Source: Bailinhaonella thermotolerans (GTDB taxonomy: Bacteria > Actinomycetota > Actinomycetes > Streptosporangiales > Streptosporangiaceae). Taken from it: a stretch of DNA of 64,000 bases. Below are positions 16,649-25,325 of the stretch, in pieces. Numbering within the stretch: position 1 is the stretch's first letter; every line of letters starts with the position of its first letter. Position numbers and translations under genes: made by a program. The notes below the pieces were generated by a model, which did not search any database, was not told where the DNA came from, and was given only the letters and a program-made list of their open reading frames with translations. The stretch covers positions 62,001-126,000 of the forward strand of contig NZ_QZEY01000003.1 in NCBI RefSeq assembly GCF_003594875.1. The letters run 5' to 3'.

Positions 16649-19003
16649 CTATTTCGTCGCGGAACCTGGAAGCACCCGTATCCCGGCCCATTGCGCGATC
16701 TTCACCACGGCGGTGAGCAGAGCCGCCCCGAGCACCCCGAACCCCAGGGCGACCAGGTCGTTCCCACGGTCGTCGGTGTAGAGCGCGAAGAACTCGTGGA
16801 TGCCCGGGATCGCCATGGTCACCGCGAACAGCCCGGCCATCGACCCCAGCAGCGTCAGCCGCCACCAGTTGTACGGCCGCGCGATGAGGACCAGCACCCA
16901 CCACGTGACGATGAACAGCGCGATCACGGCGGCGGTCCGGTCCTGCGCGAGGGAGCGCTCGCCGTTGTGCGCGAACGTGAACGCCAGGAACATCGCCGCC
17001 GCCGAGATCAGCCCGGCGGGCACGGCGAAGCGCAGCACCCGGCGCACGAACCCGGGGCGGGAGCGCTCGTCGCTCGGGGCCAGCGCCAGGAAGAACGCGG
17101 GGATCCCGATCGTCAGCGCGTTGACCAGCGTGGACTGGCGCGGCACGAACGGGAACGCCAGCCCGGCCACCCCGGTCATCAGCGACAGCGCGATGGCGTA
17201 GAAGGTCTTGGTGAGGAACAGGCCGGACACCCGCTCGATGTTGGACAGCACCCGCCGCCCCTCGGCCACCACGTGGGGCAGGGTCGCGAAGCTGTCGTCG
17301 AGCAGCACCACCTGGGCCACCGACTTGGTCGCCCCGCTGCCCGTGCCCATCGCGACGCCCAGGTCGGCGTCCTTGAGCGCGAGGACGTCGTTGACCCCGT
17401 CGCCGGTCATCGCGACGGTGTGGCCGCGGGACTTCAGCGCCTGGACGAACTCGCGCTTCTGCCGCGGCGTGACCCGGCCGAACACCGAGTGGGTGTCCAG
17501 GACCTCGGCGTACGCCTCCGGGTCGCCCTCGGGCAGGGAGCGCGCGTCGATCGGCCGGTCCGCCCCGGGCAGCCCCAGCGACCCGGCGATGGCCGCGACC
17601 GACTCGGGGTTGTCGCCGGAGATGACCTTCACCGTGACGCCCTGCCTGGAGAAGTAGCGCAGGGTGTCGGCGGCCTCGGGCCGTACGCGCTGCTTGAGGA
17701 CCACGAGGGCGGCGGGCCGGGCGGCCCTGGGGGTGTCGGCGGACAGGCTTCCCGGCGCGGCCTCGCGGAGCGCGAGCACGCGCAGGCCGGTGCGGGCGAG
17801 CGCGGCGGCCTCGTCGTAGCCGGGGTCGCCCCGGTCCAGCAGCACGTCGGGCGCGCCCAGCAGCCACGCGCCGTGGCCCTCGAACTCGGCCCCGCTCCAC
17901 TTGCGGGCCGAGGAGAACGGCACGTTCGCCACCGAGACCCAGCCGGGGCCGTCGGGGAACGCGTCCCGGACGGCCTGGAGGGTCGCGTTGGGGCGGGGGT
18001 CGGCGGCGGCGAGCGCGGCGAGCACGGCCTTCACGTCCACGTCGTCGCGCAGCGGCCGCACCTCGCCCAGGTCCATGCCGGGGGCCGTGAGCGTGCCCGT
18101 CTTGTCCACGCAGAGCACGTCCACGCGGGCCAGCCCCTCGATCGCCGGGAGCTCCTGGACCAGGCAGCGGCGGCGGCCGAGGCGCACGACGCCGACGGCG
18201 AACGCGATGCTGGTGATCAGCACCAGGCCCTCGGGGATCATCGTCACGACCCCGGCGACCGTGCTCGTGATCGCGTCGGAGAACGTGGTGTCCCGGCGCA
18301 TCTGGCTGTGCGTCAGGAGCGCGCCGATCGGGATGACGAGCCAGGTGATGTACTTGATGAAGTTGGCGACCCCGTCGCGCAGCTCCGAGTGGGCCAGCGA
18401 GAACGTGCTCGCCTCCTCGGTCAGCTTCGCGGCGTAGGCGTCGCGGCCCACGCGCGTCGCGACGTAGGACCCGCCGCCGGCCACGACGAAGCTGCCCGAG
18501 AGCACCTCGTCGCCGGGCCGCTTGTGCACCGGGTCGGCCTCGCCCGTGAGCAGCGACTCGTCGACCTCCAGGCCGTCGGCGCCCGCGACCTCGCCGTCCA
18601 CGAGCAGCCGGTCTCCGGGGCCGAGCAGGATCAGGTCGCCCAGCACGACCTCCCTGGGCCGGATCTCGCGCTCCGCGCCGTCGCGGCGCACCCGGACCGG
18701 GGCCTCGTTGACCACCGCGAGCCGGTCTAGGGTGCGCTTGGCGCGCAGCTCCTGCACGACGCCGATCGCGGTGTTGACGATGACGATCAGCCCGAACAGG
18801 CCGTCCTTCCAGTCCCCGAAGATCAGGATCAGCACCCACAGCGCGCCGATCACCGCGTTGAACAGGGTGCAGACGTTGGCCCGCACGATCGCGCCCAGCG
18901 ACCGGCTGGTGCGCCGGGGCACCTCGTTGGCCTGCCCGGCCGCGGCCCGGCGGGCGGCCTCCGCCCCGCTCAGACCGACATCGCGCTCGGTGACCGTGCT
19001 CAC
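16649..19003 (-). CDS. ctpE: Cation-translocating P-type ATPase, CtpE-like
   Basis: 784 aa, close to mycobacterial CtpE (about 797 aa), which is implicated in Ca2+ uptake. The actuator domain has LLTGEADP (151-158). The phosphorylated Asp300 is in CVDKTGTLT. MIPEGLVLITS lies in the ion-path helix (255-265), and TGDGVNDVLALKDADLG in the hinge. About eight to ten membrane helices are visible. The N-terminal GLSGAEAARRAAAGQANEVPRR matches the cation-ATPase N-domain. No metal-binding CxxC is present, which argues against a copper or heavy-metal pump. Calcium as the ion is inferred from similarity only. Confidence 0.9.
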   Translation of the reverse strand: MSTVTERDVGLSGAEAARRAAAGQANEVPRRTSRSLGAIVRANVCTLFNAVIGALWVLILIFGDWKDGLFGLIVIVNTAIGVVQELRAKRTLDRLAVVNEAPVRVRRDGAEREIRPREVVLGDLILLGPGDRLLVDGEVAGADGLEVDESLLTGEADPVHKRPGDEVLSGSFVVAGGGSYVATRVGRDAYAAKLTEEASTFSLAHSELRDGVANFIKYITWLVIPIGALLTHSQMRRDTTFSDAITSTVAGVVTMIPEGLVLITSIAFAVGVVRLGRRRCLVQELPAIEGLARVDVLCVDKTGTLTAPGMDLGEVRPLRDDVDVKAVLAALAAADPRPNATLQAVRDAFPDGPGWVSVANVPFSSARKWSGAEFEGHGAWLLGAPDVLLDRGDPGYDEAAALARTGLRVLALREAAPGSLSADTPRAARPAALVVLKQRVRPEAADTLRYFSRQGVTVKVISGDNPESVAAIAGSLGLPGADRPIDARSLPEGDPEAYAEVLDTHSVFGRVTPRQKREFVQALKSRGHTVAMTGDGVNDVLALKDADLGVAMGTGSGATKSVAQVVLLDDSFATLPHVVAEGRRVLSNIERVSGLFLTKTFYAIALSLMTGVAGLAFPFVPRQSTLVNALTIGIPAFFLALAPSDERSRPGFVRRVLRFAVPAGLISAAAMFLAFTFAHNGERSLAQDRTAAVIALFIVTWWVLVLIARPYNWWRLTLLGSMAGLFAVTMAIPGIHEFFALYTDDRGNDLVALGFGVLGAALLTAVVKIAQWAGIRVLPGSATK

Positions 19004-19094
19004 GTGCCCCCCGACAGATCCGCTGTTCCCCGGGACTTCGGCGATCCCCGGGTAGCTCAGCGTAACGAGAGGAGCCCGGCCCGCGCGTCACTCG

Positions 19095-19120
19095 CAAGGA
19101 CCATCCGCGACTGGTCCTTG
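19095..19120 (-). terminator. Terminator of plsX
   Basis: 9-bp stem CAAGGACCA/TGGTCCTTG with an 8-nt loop, immediately after the plsX stop on the minus strand. Confidence 0.6.
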
Positions 19121-19124
19121 AGTC

Positions 19125-20153
19125 TCATGACCACCGGCGATGACTACGCGCGTCGGCCGAGACCCGCTCCCCGATGCGCTCGACGATCCGCTTCTCCACC
19201 AGCCGCCCGGCCAGCCGGCACGCCGCCGCGATCCCCGCCGCGGAGGACGAGCCGTGCGCGATCACCACGGTCCCGTTCAGGCCGAGCAGGGCGGCGCCGC
19301 CGTGCTCCTCGGGGTCGAGCCGCCGGGTCAGCTCCCGCAGCCGCCTGCGCTGGAGCGCCGCGCCGAGCCGGGACAGCCGTCCCTCGGAGAGGGTGTCGCG
19401 CAGCTCTCCGAAGGCGTACCTGACCCCGCCCTCCAGGGTCTTGAGCACGATGTTCCCGGTGAACCCGTCGGTGACGATCACGTCCACGGAGCCCGCCATC
19501 ACGTCGGTGCCCTCGACGTTCCCGGCGAAGTCCACGTTCGCCGCCGACAGCAGCTCGTGCGCCCGCCGGATCAGCTTGTTGCCCTTGCCCGGCTCGGACC
19601 CGATCGTCAGCAGCCCCACGCGCGGCCGCCGTACGCCCAGGGCGACGTCGGCGTAGGCCGCGCCCAGGTGGGCGAACTGGACCAGCATCTCGGGCTTGAC
19701 GTCGGCGTTCGCGCCCGCGTCCACGAGGACCGTGCCGCGCGGCCGGGTCGGCAGGACCACCGCGATGGCCGGGCGCAGCACCCCGGGCTGGCCGCGCAGG
19801 CGCAGGCGGCCGGTGGCGACCACGCCGCCCGTCGAGCCCGCCGAGACCACGGCGCCGGCGTCCCCCCGGCGTACGAGGTGGCAGGCGACGGCGATGCTGG
19901 AGCGGGGGCGGCGCAGGCTCGCCAGCGCGCCCTCGTCCATCTCCAGGGCCTCCTCCGCGCGCACGATCGGGATCTCCGACGACGCGCCGTGCCTGGCCAG
20001 TTCGGCGGAGACCGGGCCGGGGGCGCCGACCAGCACGATCGGCAGGCCGTGCTCCCGCGCCGCCAGCACGGCTCCCGCCACGACCTCGCCCGGGCCGTGG
20101 TCGCCGCCCATGGCGTCCACGGCGATAGGGAGGCTCGTCGGGCTCCAGTCCAT
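19125..20153 (-). CDS. plsX: Phosphate acyltransferase PlsX
   Basis: 342 aa. Converts acyl-ACP to acyl-phosphate for membrane phospholipid synthesis. Markers: IAVDAMGGDHGPGEVVAGA at the start, SAGSTGG, LVDAGANADVKPEMLVQFA, GLLTIGSEPGKGN, and VVTDGFTGNIVLKTLEG. The ATG at 20153 is preceded by AAGAGGTGG and begins just before the family's first strand. The frame upstream is open but has no family match. It is not next to rpmF or fab genes here. It may contribute to lipid precursor supply in addition to another PlsX elsewhere. Confidence 0.92.
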   Translation of the reverse strand: MDWSPTSLPIAVDAMGGDHGPGEVVAGAVLAAREHGLPIVLVGAPGPVSAELARHGASSEIPIVRAEEALEMDEGALASLRRPRSSIAVACHLVRRGDAGAVVSAGSTGGVVATGRLRLRGQPGVLRPAIAVVLPTRPRGTVLVDAGANADVKPEMLVQFAHLGAAYADVALGVRRPRVGLLTIGSEPGKGNKLIRRAHELLSAANVDFAGNVEGTDVMAGSVDVIVTDGFTGNIVLKTLEGGVRYAFGELRDTLSEGRLSRLGAALQRRRLRELTRRLDPEEHGGAALLGLNGTVVIAHGSSSAAGIAAACRLAGRLVEKRIVERIGERVSADARSHRRWS

Positions 20154-20468
20154 CGACCACCTCTTCAGAACGTCACCGAATGGTATGCGCGACGGGAACC
20201 CGGAAACCCCCTGGAAACCTCCCGGAAAGCCGTGAAAACCACCGCAAGATCGATTACAGCTCCATCTCACCTGGATTTCGGTTCGTTTCGGAAATCTCCG
20301 GATCGGTGGAACCAGTCAGCCGAAAAGGACGTCTGGGGTATATGGAGTAGAAGGACGCTCGTCGGCCCCGGTCGGTTTACCCGAGTGCGCCGCCGGGCCG
20401 CGCCGTCCGGGCGGGAACGCACCCCGCCCGTGCTCAGGACCCCATCGGACCCCCCGAGGAGACGCCTA
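20154..20468. other. Divergent promoter region plsX / kamA-like
   Basis: 315 bp with no gene. GGTATATGG (about 20337) is a possible -10 for the kamA-like gene. Several A-rich GGAAAC-type repeats (20195-20235) lie nearer plsX. No palindromic operator stood out. Confidence 0.4.
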
Positions 20469-21803
20469 GTGACCTTGCTCTTCGAACGCGCGCCCGGAAA
20501 CCGGCCGGCCCCCGAAAGCGGCCCGAGCAGCCGGAAGTTCCGGGCCTATACGACGAAACATCTGGACGACCTGGTGGCCCGCGCCGGGTTCGACGCCGAG
20601 GAGCGGCTGGCGATCCGCGCGGTGGCGACCGTACTGCCGTTCCGCGCCAACTCCTACGTCGTGGACGAGCTGATCGACTGGTCCGCCGCCCCCGACGACC
20701 CCATCTACCGCCTCGTCTTCCCCCAGCGGGACATGCTCCCGGCCGCCGACGTGGCGCGCATCGCCGACCTGCTCCGCCGGGACGCCCCCGCCGCGGAGAT
20801 CAACGCGCTGGTGCGCGAGGTGCGGATGCGCCTCAACCCCCACCCGGCCGGGCAGCTCGAACTCAACACCGTCAAGCTCGGCGAGGAGCCGATGCCGGGC
20901 GTGCAGCACAAGTACCCCGAGACCGTGCTCTTCTTCCCCAAGCAGGGGCAGACCTGCCACGCCTACTGCACGTACTGCTTCCGCTGGGCGCAGTTCGTGG
21001 GCGAGCCGGACCTGAAGATGGCCGGTGACGACGTGGCCCGCCTCACCGCCTACCTGCGCGACCACCCCGAGGTCAGCAGCGTGCTCATCACCGGCGGCGA
21101 CGCGATGATCATGGGTGAGCCGGTGCTGCGGCGGTACGTCGAGCCGCTGCTGGAGATCGAGCACATCGAGTCGATCCGCGTCGGCACCAAGTCCCTCGCC
21201 TGGTGGCCGCAGCGCTTCGTCACCGACCCCGACGCCGACGACACGCTGCGGCTGTTCGAGCGGGTCGTCGCCGCGGGCAAGAACCTCGCCTTCCAGGCGC
21301 ACTTCTCGCACCCGCGCGAGATGGAGCCCGAGATGGTGCGGCGGGCGGTCTCCCGGATCAACGGCACCGGCGCGGTCGTCCGCACCCAGGCCCCGCTGAT
21401 CCGCACGATCAACGACGACCCCGCGACCTGGGCGTCGATGTGGCGGCGTCAGCACGCGATGGGCATGGTGCCGTACTACATGTTCGTCGAGCGGGACACC
21501 GGGCCCCAGGACTACTTCGCGGTCCCGCTGGCCCGGGCGTACGAGATCTTCCGCGATGCGTACGCCCAGGTGTCGGGGCTGTGCCGGACGGTCAGGGGGC
21601 CGTCCATGTCGGCCACACCCGGCAAGGTCTGCGTGGACGGCGTGGCCGAGGTCATGGGCCGCAGGGTCTTCGTCCTCCACTTCATCCAGGCCCGCGACCC
21701 CGCCCTCGTGGGGCGGCCCTTCTTCGCGGAGTACGACCCGTCGGCGGTCTGGCTGACCGACCTCAAGCCGGCCTTCGCCGACGCCTTCCCCCACGAGGCG
21801 TGA
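20469..21803 (+). CDS. KamA-family radical SAM aminomutase-like protein
   Basis: 444 aa, GTG start after GAGGAG. The radical SAM 4Fe-4S motif is C163xxxC167xxC170 (QTCHAYCTYCFRW), with GGDAMIM as the SAM-binding GGE-like element. A C-terminal PLP-type region contains SATPGKVCVDG, whose Lys may correspond to the PLP lysine of lysine 2,3-aminomutase. The family moves an amino group from C2 to C3 (lysine, glutamate or others) or acts on EF-P. No EF-P, YjeA or lysine-degradation gene is adjacent, so the substrate is open. Single-gene unit ending in a strong terminator. Confidence 0.88.
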   Translation: MTLLFERAPGNRPAPESGPSSRKFRAYTTKHLDDLVARAGFDAEERLAIRAVATVLPFRANSYVVDELIDWSAAPDDPIYRLVFPQRDMLPAADVARIADLLRRDAPAAEINALVREVRMRLNPHPAGQLELNTVKLGEEPMPGVQHKYPETVLFFPKQGQTCHAYCTYCFRWAQFVGEPDLKMAGDDVARLTAYLRDHPEVSSVLITGGDAMIMGEPVLRRYVEPLLEIEHIESIRVGTKSLAWWPQRFVTDPDADDTLRLFERVVAAGKNLAFQAHFSHPREMEPEMVRRAVSRINGTGAVVRTQAPLIRTINDDPATWASMWRRQHAMGMVPYYMFVERDTGPQDYFAVPLARAYEIFRDAYAQVSGLCRTVRGPSMSATPGKVCVDGVAEVMGRRVFVLHFIQARDPALVGRPFFAEYDPSAVWLTDLKPAFADAFPHEA

Positions 21804-21845
21804 GCGGGCCCCGGCGGCTCGCCCGAAGCACCCCGCGTTTCGAGT

Positions 21846-21886
21846 CCCGGTGAGGCGTCTCCCCTACCCGGAGACGCCTCACCGGG
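21846..21886. terminator. Bidirectional terminator, 17-bp perfect stem
   Basis: CCCGGTGAGGCGTCTCC (21846-21862) pairs perfectly with 21870-21886 around a 7-nt loop, between convergent genes. Confidence 0.88.
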
Positions 21887-21898
21887 CCCTCGGGCACA

Positions 21899-22069
21899 TC
21901 AGGGGCGGGGCTTCCAGCGGACGGCGGAACGGCGGGCGATCTGGGCCTGCAGGCGGGCCATCTGGCGGTGGAGCTCGATGACCTGTTCGGCGAGGACGGG
22001 CATGGGCACCTCGCCCGGATCCTCGGCGGCCAGCAGGTCGATCGCGCTCTCGAGTTCCTGTGTGATCAT
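21899..22069 (-). CDS. Small protein resembling the start of DUF222/13E12 proteins
   Basis: 56 aa: ITQELESAIDLLAAEDP..., LAEQVIELHRQMARLQAQIARR and a basic end. The L-A-A-E-D / L-A-E-x-V-x-E-L-x-R-x-x-x-R-L-x-x-x pattern resembles the N-terminal segment of 13E12/DUF222-HNH proteins, but the nuclease part is absent. I start at ATG 22069 (GAGGAGG upstream). The longer 88-aa frame would begin inside the putative -10 TATGAT (22155-22160), so its ATG would not be on the mRNA. A LexA-like box overlaps this promoter. Confidence 0.6.
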   Translation of the reverse strand: MITQELESAIDLLAAEDPGEVPMPVLAEQVIELHRQMARLQAQIARRSAVRWKPRP

Positions 22070-22137
22070 CTTGGCGGTCCCCTCCTCGCTGCCCTCGTCG
22101 GCGGCTACGTGAGCCGTCCCGTCGCTCCCCCGGCGGG

Positions 22138-22175
22138 TCGAATCCACGTTCGAATCATAGTGCACACGTGTTCGA
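22138..22175 (-). promoter_or_regulatory. Putative promoter with LexA (SOS)-like box
   Basis: TCGAATCCACGTTCGA (22138-22153) matches the actinobacterial/Bacillus SOS core CGAACnnnnGTTCG with one mismatch. A second weaker copy, CGAACACGTGTGCA on the minus strand, lies at about 22161-22174. Between them is a minus-strand -10, TATGAT (22155-22160). Confidence 0.45.
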
Positions 22176-22220
22176 GACGCATCGATTTCCGCCTCGTTCG
22201 TCCCGTGTCCCAGGGGACTC

Positions 22221-23240
22221 CTAGGACTTCACCGCGCCCATCGTGAACCCGGCGATGAAACGGTCCAGGAACAGGTTGAACACGAACGCGATCGGCACCG
22301 CCACGATCACCGTCGCCGCCTGGAGCGACTGCCAGAAGAACACGTCCCCGCGTACCAGCTCGGTCGGCACGCCCGTGCTGATGACCTTCTGCGCCGTGGG
22401 GGAGACGAACGCCAGCGCGTAGATGAACTCGCTGGCCGTCAGCGTGAACGCGAACACCACCACGGCCACGATCCCCGGGAACGCCAGCGGCGCGACCGCC
22501 CGCAGGAACGCCCCCACGCGGCTGTACCCGTCCACCATCGCCTGCTCCTCGATGTCGCGCGGGATCGCCTTGAGGAACCCCATCAGCAGCCACACCGACA
22601 CCGGCACGGTGATCGTCGGGTAGACCAGCACCAGCGACCATGTGGAGTCCTGCAGCCCCAGCTCCACGACGAGCCGCGACAGCGACAGGAACAGCAGCGA
22701 CGGCGGCACCAGGTAGACGAAGAAGATCGTCACCCCCATCCACCCCGCCCACGGCCGGTCCAGCCGCGCCAGCGAGTACGCCGCAGGCAGCGCGAGCGCC
22801 AGCGTGATCGCCACGACCAGCGCCCCCACCCACAGCGTGTTCAGCACGAACCGCGTGAACGAGGTGTCCGTGAACAGGTACAGCACGTGGTCCGCGGTCG
22901 GCGGCAGGTTGTAGACGAACGGGTTGTTCTCCGTGTCCACCAGGTCCCGGTTCAGCTTGAACGCGGTGATCACGCTCCACAGGAACGGCGTCGCGCAGAA
23001 CAGCGCCGCGACCACCGCCAGCGCGTACACCCCGATCCGGGCGAACACGTGCCGCACCGCGTACCGCCGCGCGGACCGCCCGTCCGGGGCCACCCGCCCC
23101 CGCGCCTCCACCGTCGCCACACGGCCCGCGCCGTCGCCCCCGCCCCCGCCCCCGTCGGCGTTCGCGGCGGCGCCCGCCGTACGGCTCGCGCCGGGGCCCC
23201 CTTCGCCGCCGGCCTTACCGGGCAGATCAGCGCCGGCCAT
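22221..23240 (-). CDS. Sugar ABC transporter permease (MalG type)
   Basis: 339 aa, CUT1-family inner-membrane permease. After a Gly/Ala-rich disordered N-terminus of about 55 residues come six membrane helices. The EAA loop that docks the ATPase is EEQAMVDGYSRVGAFLRAVAP. It ends with the usual FMGAVK-type tail (FTMGAVKS). Last gene of the solute-binding protein, ATPase, MalF-type, MalG-type unit, starting 1 nt after the MalF-type stop. Confidence 0.93.
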   Translation of the reverse strand: MAGADLPGKAGGEGGPGASRTAGAAANADGGGGGGDGAGRVATVEARGRVAPDGRSARRYAVRHVFARIGVYALAVVAALFCATPFLWSVITAFKLNRDLVDTENNPFVYNLPPTADHVLYLFTDTSFTRFVLNTLWVGALVVAITLALALPAAYSLARLDRPWAGWMGVTIFFVYLVPPSLLFLSLSRLVVELGLQDSTWSLVLVYPTITVPVSVWLLMGFLKAIPRDIEEQAMVDGYSRVGAFLRAVAPLAFPGIVAVVVFAFTLTASEFIYALAFVSPTAQKVISTGVPTELVRGDVFFWQSLQAATVIVAVPIAFVFNLFLDRFIAGFTMGAVKS

Positions 23241-23241
23241 C

Positions 23242-24159
23242 TCAGAGCACCTCCATGCGGCGGACGGACCGCAGGATCGCGATCGCGGCCGCGAGCAGGA
23301 TCGGGAAGAGGAACAACGCGATCGAGGCGCCCTGCCCGACGTCGCCGCCGCCGATCCCCCGGACGTACGCCCAGCTCGCGAGCACCTCCGAGGAGTGCGT
23401 CGCCCCGCCCCGGGTCAGCACGTACACCACCGTCATGTCGGTGAAGGTCAAGATCGCGCCGAACAGCGCCGCCACCGCGATCACCGGCAGCGTCAGCGGC
23501 ACCGTGATCTCGAACATGCGCCGCCAGAACCCGGCCCCGTCCACCCGCGCCGCCTCGTCCAGGTCCCGGGGGATCGCCACGAGCCCGGCCATCACGATCA
23601 CGGCCGCCAGCGGCGTCAGCCGCCACACGTGCACGGCGATCACCGACACCATCTCCAGCGTCGGCTCCCCGAGCCAGTTCAGGTTCGCGTCGATCAGCCC
23701 GAGCCGCCGCAGCGTCCAGTCGATCGGCGAGTAGATCGAGTCCAGCAGCCACAGCCACGCGATCGTGGACAGCGCGACCGGCGTCGTCCACGGCAGCAGC
23801 ACCAGGAAGCGCACGAGCCACTTGCCCCGGAAGTCCGCGACCAGGATGTTCGCCAGGACCTTCCCGAACACCACGATCAGCAGCATCGACACGCCCGTGA
23901 ACAGGAACGTGTTCCCCAGCGCCCGCCAGAACACCGGGTCGCCGAGGTTCCGCTCGAAGTTCTGCCAGCCCACCCAGTCGTACGACGGGTCGCCCACGGT
24001 CACGTCCGAGAACGCCAGCGCGATCGCCAGTCCGAACGGCACCGCCACCAGCGCCACGATGTAGACCACCGACGGCAGCAGGAACACCCAGGCCAGGAAC
24101 CCGTCCCGGTCCGCGAGCGTACGGCGGCCCGCCCGGTGCGACCCGCTCGCCGCGCTCAT
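23242..24159 (-). CDS. Sugar ABC transporter permease (MalF type)
   Basis: 305 aa. Six membrane helices, EAA loop DEAARVDGAGFWRRMFEITVP, and LLPWTTPVALSTIAWLWLLDSIYSP typical of the CUT1 MalF side. The ATG at 24159 follows GGTGAGGGCGGG. A 97-bp gap with three CCTCCACCGGCC-type repeats separates it from the ATPase gene. A 34-codon frame overlapping both ends may couple translation across the gap. Partner of the MalG-type permease; specificity unknown. Confidence 0.93.
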   Translation of the reverse strand: MSAASGSHRAGRRTLADRDGFLAWVFLLPSVVYIVALVAVPFGLAIALAFSDVTVGDPSYDWVGWQNFERNLGDPVFWRALGNTFLFTGVSMLLIVVFGKVLANILVADFRGKWLVRFLVLLPWTTPVALSTIAWLWLLDSIYSPIDWTLRRLGLIDANLNWLGEPTLEMVSVIAVHVWRLTPLAAVIVMAGLVAIPRDLDEAARVDGAGFWRRMFEITVPLTLPVIAVAALFGAILTFTDMTVVYVLTRGGATHSSEVLASWAYVRGIGGGDVGQGASIALFLFPILLAAAIAILRSVRRMEVL

Positions 24160-24256
24160 CCCGCCCTCACCCCGCCTCCACCGGCCCGTCCCGCACCGGC
24201 CGTCCCCGCGCCTCCACCGGCCCGCGCCGCGCCTCCACCGGCCCTCGTCGCGCCCC

Positions 24257-25324
24257 TCATGACGGGCTCTCGATGCGCTCGGGCTCGGCGCGCTCGCCCG
24301 AGGCGGCGTCGAAGAACCGCAGCTTCTCCCCGCGCACGGCGAAGCCGTACGTCCGCCCGGCCTCGATCGGCGTCAGCACCGTCGCCGGGAGCCGCGCGAT
24401 CACCCGCGTGGGCTCGCCGATCCCGCTCGCGGTGCCGTACACGTGCCGGTCGCCCGACAGGTACTCCAGCCGGTCCACCGCGAGCCGCACGCCGACGCGG
24501 TCGGCGGCCGGCACCACCTCGGCGGGCAGCAGGTGCTCGGGCCGGAACCCGACCAGGCGGCCGTCACGCGGCACCAGGTTCATCGGCGGCGACCCGATGA
24601 AGGTCGCCACGAACGTGTCGGCGGGATCGTCGTAGACGTCCATGGGCCTGCCCACCTGCCGGAGCCGGCCCTTGTCGAGCACGGCGATGCGGTCGCCGAG
24701 CCCCATCGCCTCGGTCTGGTCGTGCGTGACGTAGACCGTGGTCGTCCCGACCTCCTGCTGGAAGCGCTTGAGCTCGTCCCGGGCGGTGGCGCGGAGCTTG
24801 GCGTCCAGGTTGGACAGCGGCTCGTCGAGCAGGAAGACCAGCGGCTGGCGCACCAGCGCGCGGGCCAGGGCGACCCGCTGGCGCTCGCCGCCGGAGAGCT
24901 GCCGGGGCTTGCGGTCCAGCAGCCCGCCGATGCCCAGCAGCTCCGCCGCCCAGCGCGCGCGCTCGGCCCGCCGCGCCCGCTTCATGCCCTCGGCCTTGAG
25001 CGGGAACACGATGTTGGCCTCGACGGTCTTGTGCGGGTAGAGCGCGTAGGACTGGAACACCATCGCGATCTTGCGGGCGCGCGGCGGCAGGCCGTTGACC
25101 ACGTTGCCGCCGATCAGCACCTCGCCCCCGGTGGGCTGCTCCAGCCCCGCGATCGTGCGCAGCAGCGTGGTCTTGCCGCACCCGCTGGGGCCGAGCAGCA
25201 CGAGGTACTCGCCCTCCTCGCTGCGCAGGCTCACCCCGTCCACCGCCCGCACCCGGCCCCCGTCGTACTCCTTCACGAGGTTCCTGACCTCGACGGCAGC
25301 GGCCTTGCCGGTGGGGTTCGCCAT
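24257..25324 (-). CDS. Sugar ABC transporter ATPase (MsmK/UgpC type)
   Basis: 355 aa. Walker A GPSGCGKTT, Q-loop FQSYALYPHKTV, signature LSGGERQR, Walker B VFLLDEPLSNLDAK, and H-loop THDQTEAMGLGDR. The C-terminal TOBE/regulatory domain (about 235-355, NLVPRDGRLVGFRPEHL) is typical of CUT1 ATPases. Starts 1 nt after the binding-protein stop. Carrying its own ATPase is notable because many actinomycete CUT1 systems share a single MsiK. Confidence 0.95.
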   Translation of the reverse strand: MANPTGKAAAVEVRNLVKEYDGGRVRAVDGVSLRSEEGEYLVLLGPSGCGKTTLLRTIAGLEQPTGGEVLIGGNVVNGLPPRARKIAMVFQSYALYPHKTVEANIVFPLKAEGMKRARRAERARWAAELLGIGGLLDRKPRQLSGGERQRVALARALVRQPLVFLLDEPLSNLDAKLRATARDELKRFQQEVGTTTVYVTHDQTEAMGLGDRIAVLDKGRLRQVGRPMDVYDDPADTFVATFIGSPPMNLVPRDGRLVGFRPEHLLPAEVVPAADRVGVRLAVDRLEYLSGDRHVYGTASGIGEPTRVIARLPATVLTPIEAGRTYGFAVRGEKLRFFDAASGERAEPERIESPS

Positions 25325-25325
25325 C

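Noticed and set aside
14881..16716. 611-codon plus-strand frame opposite argS
   Set aside because: Antisense artefact; argS motifs are intact on the minus strand.
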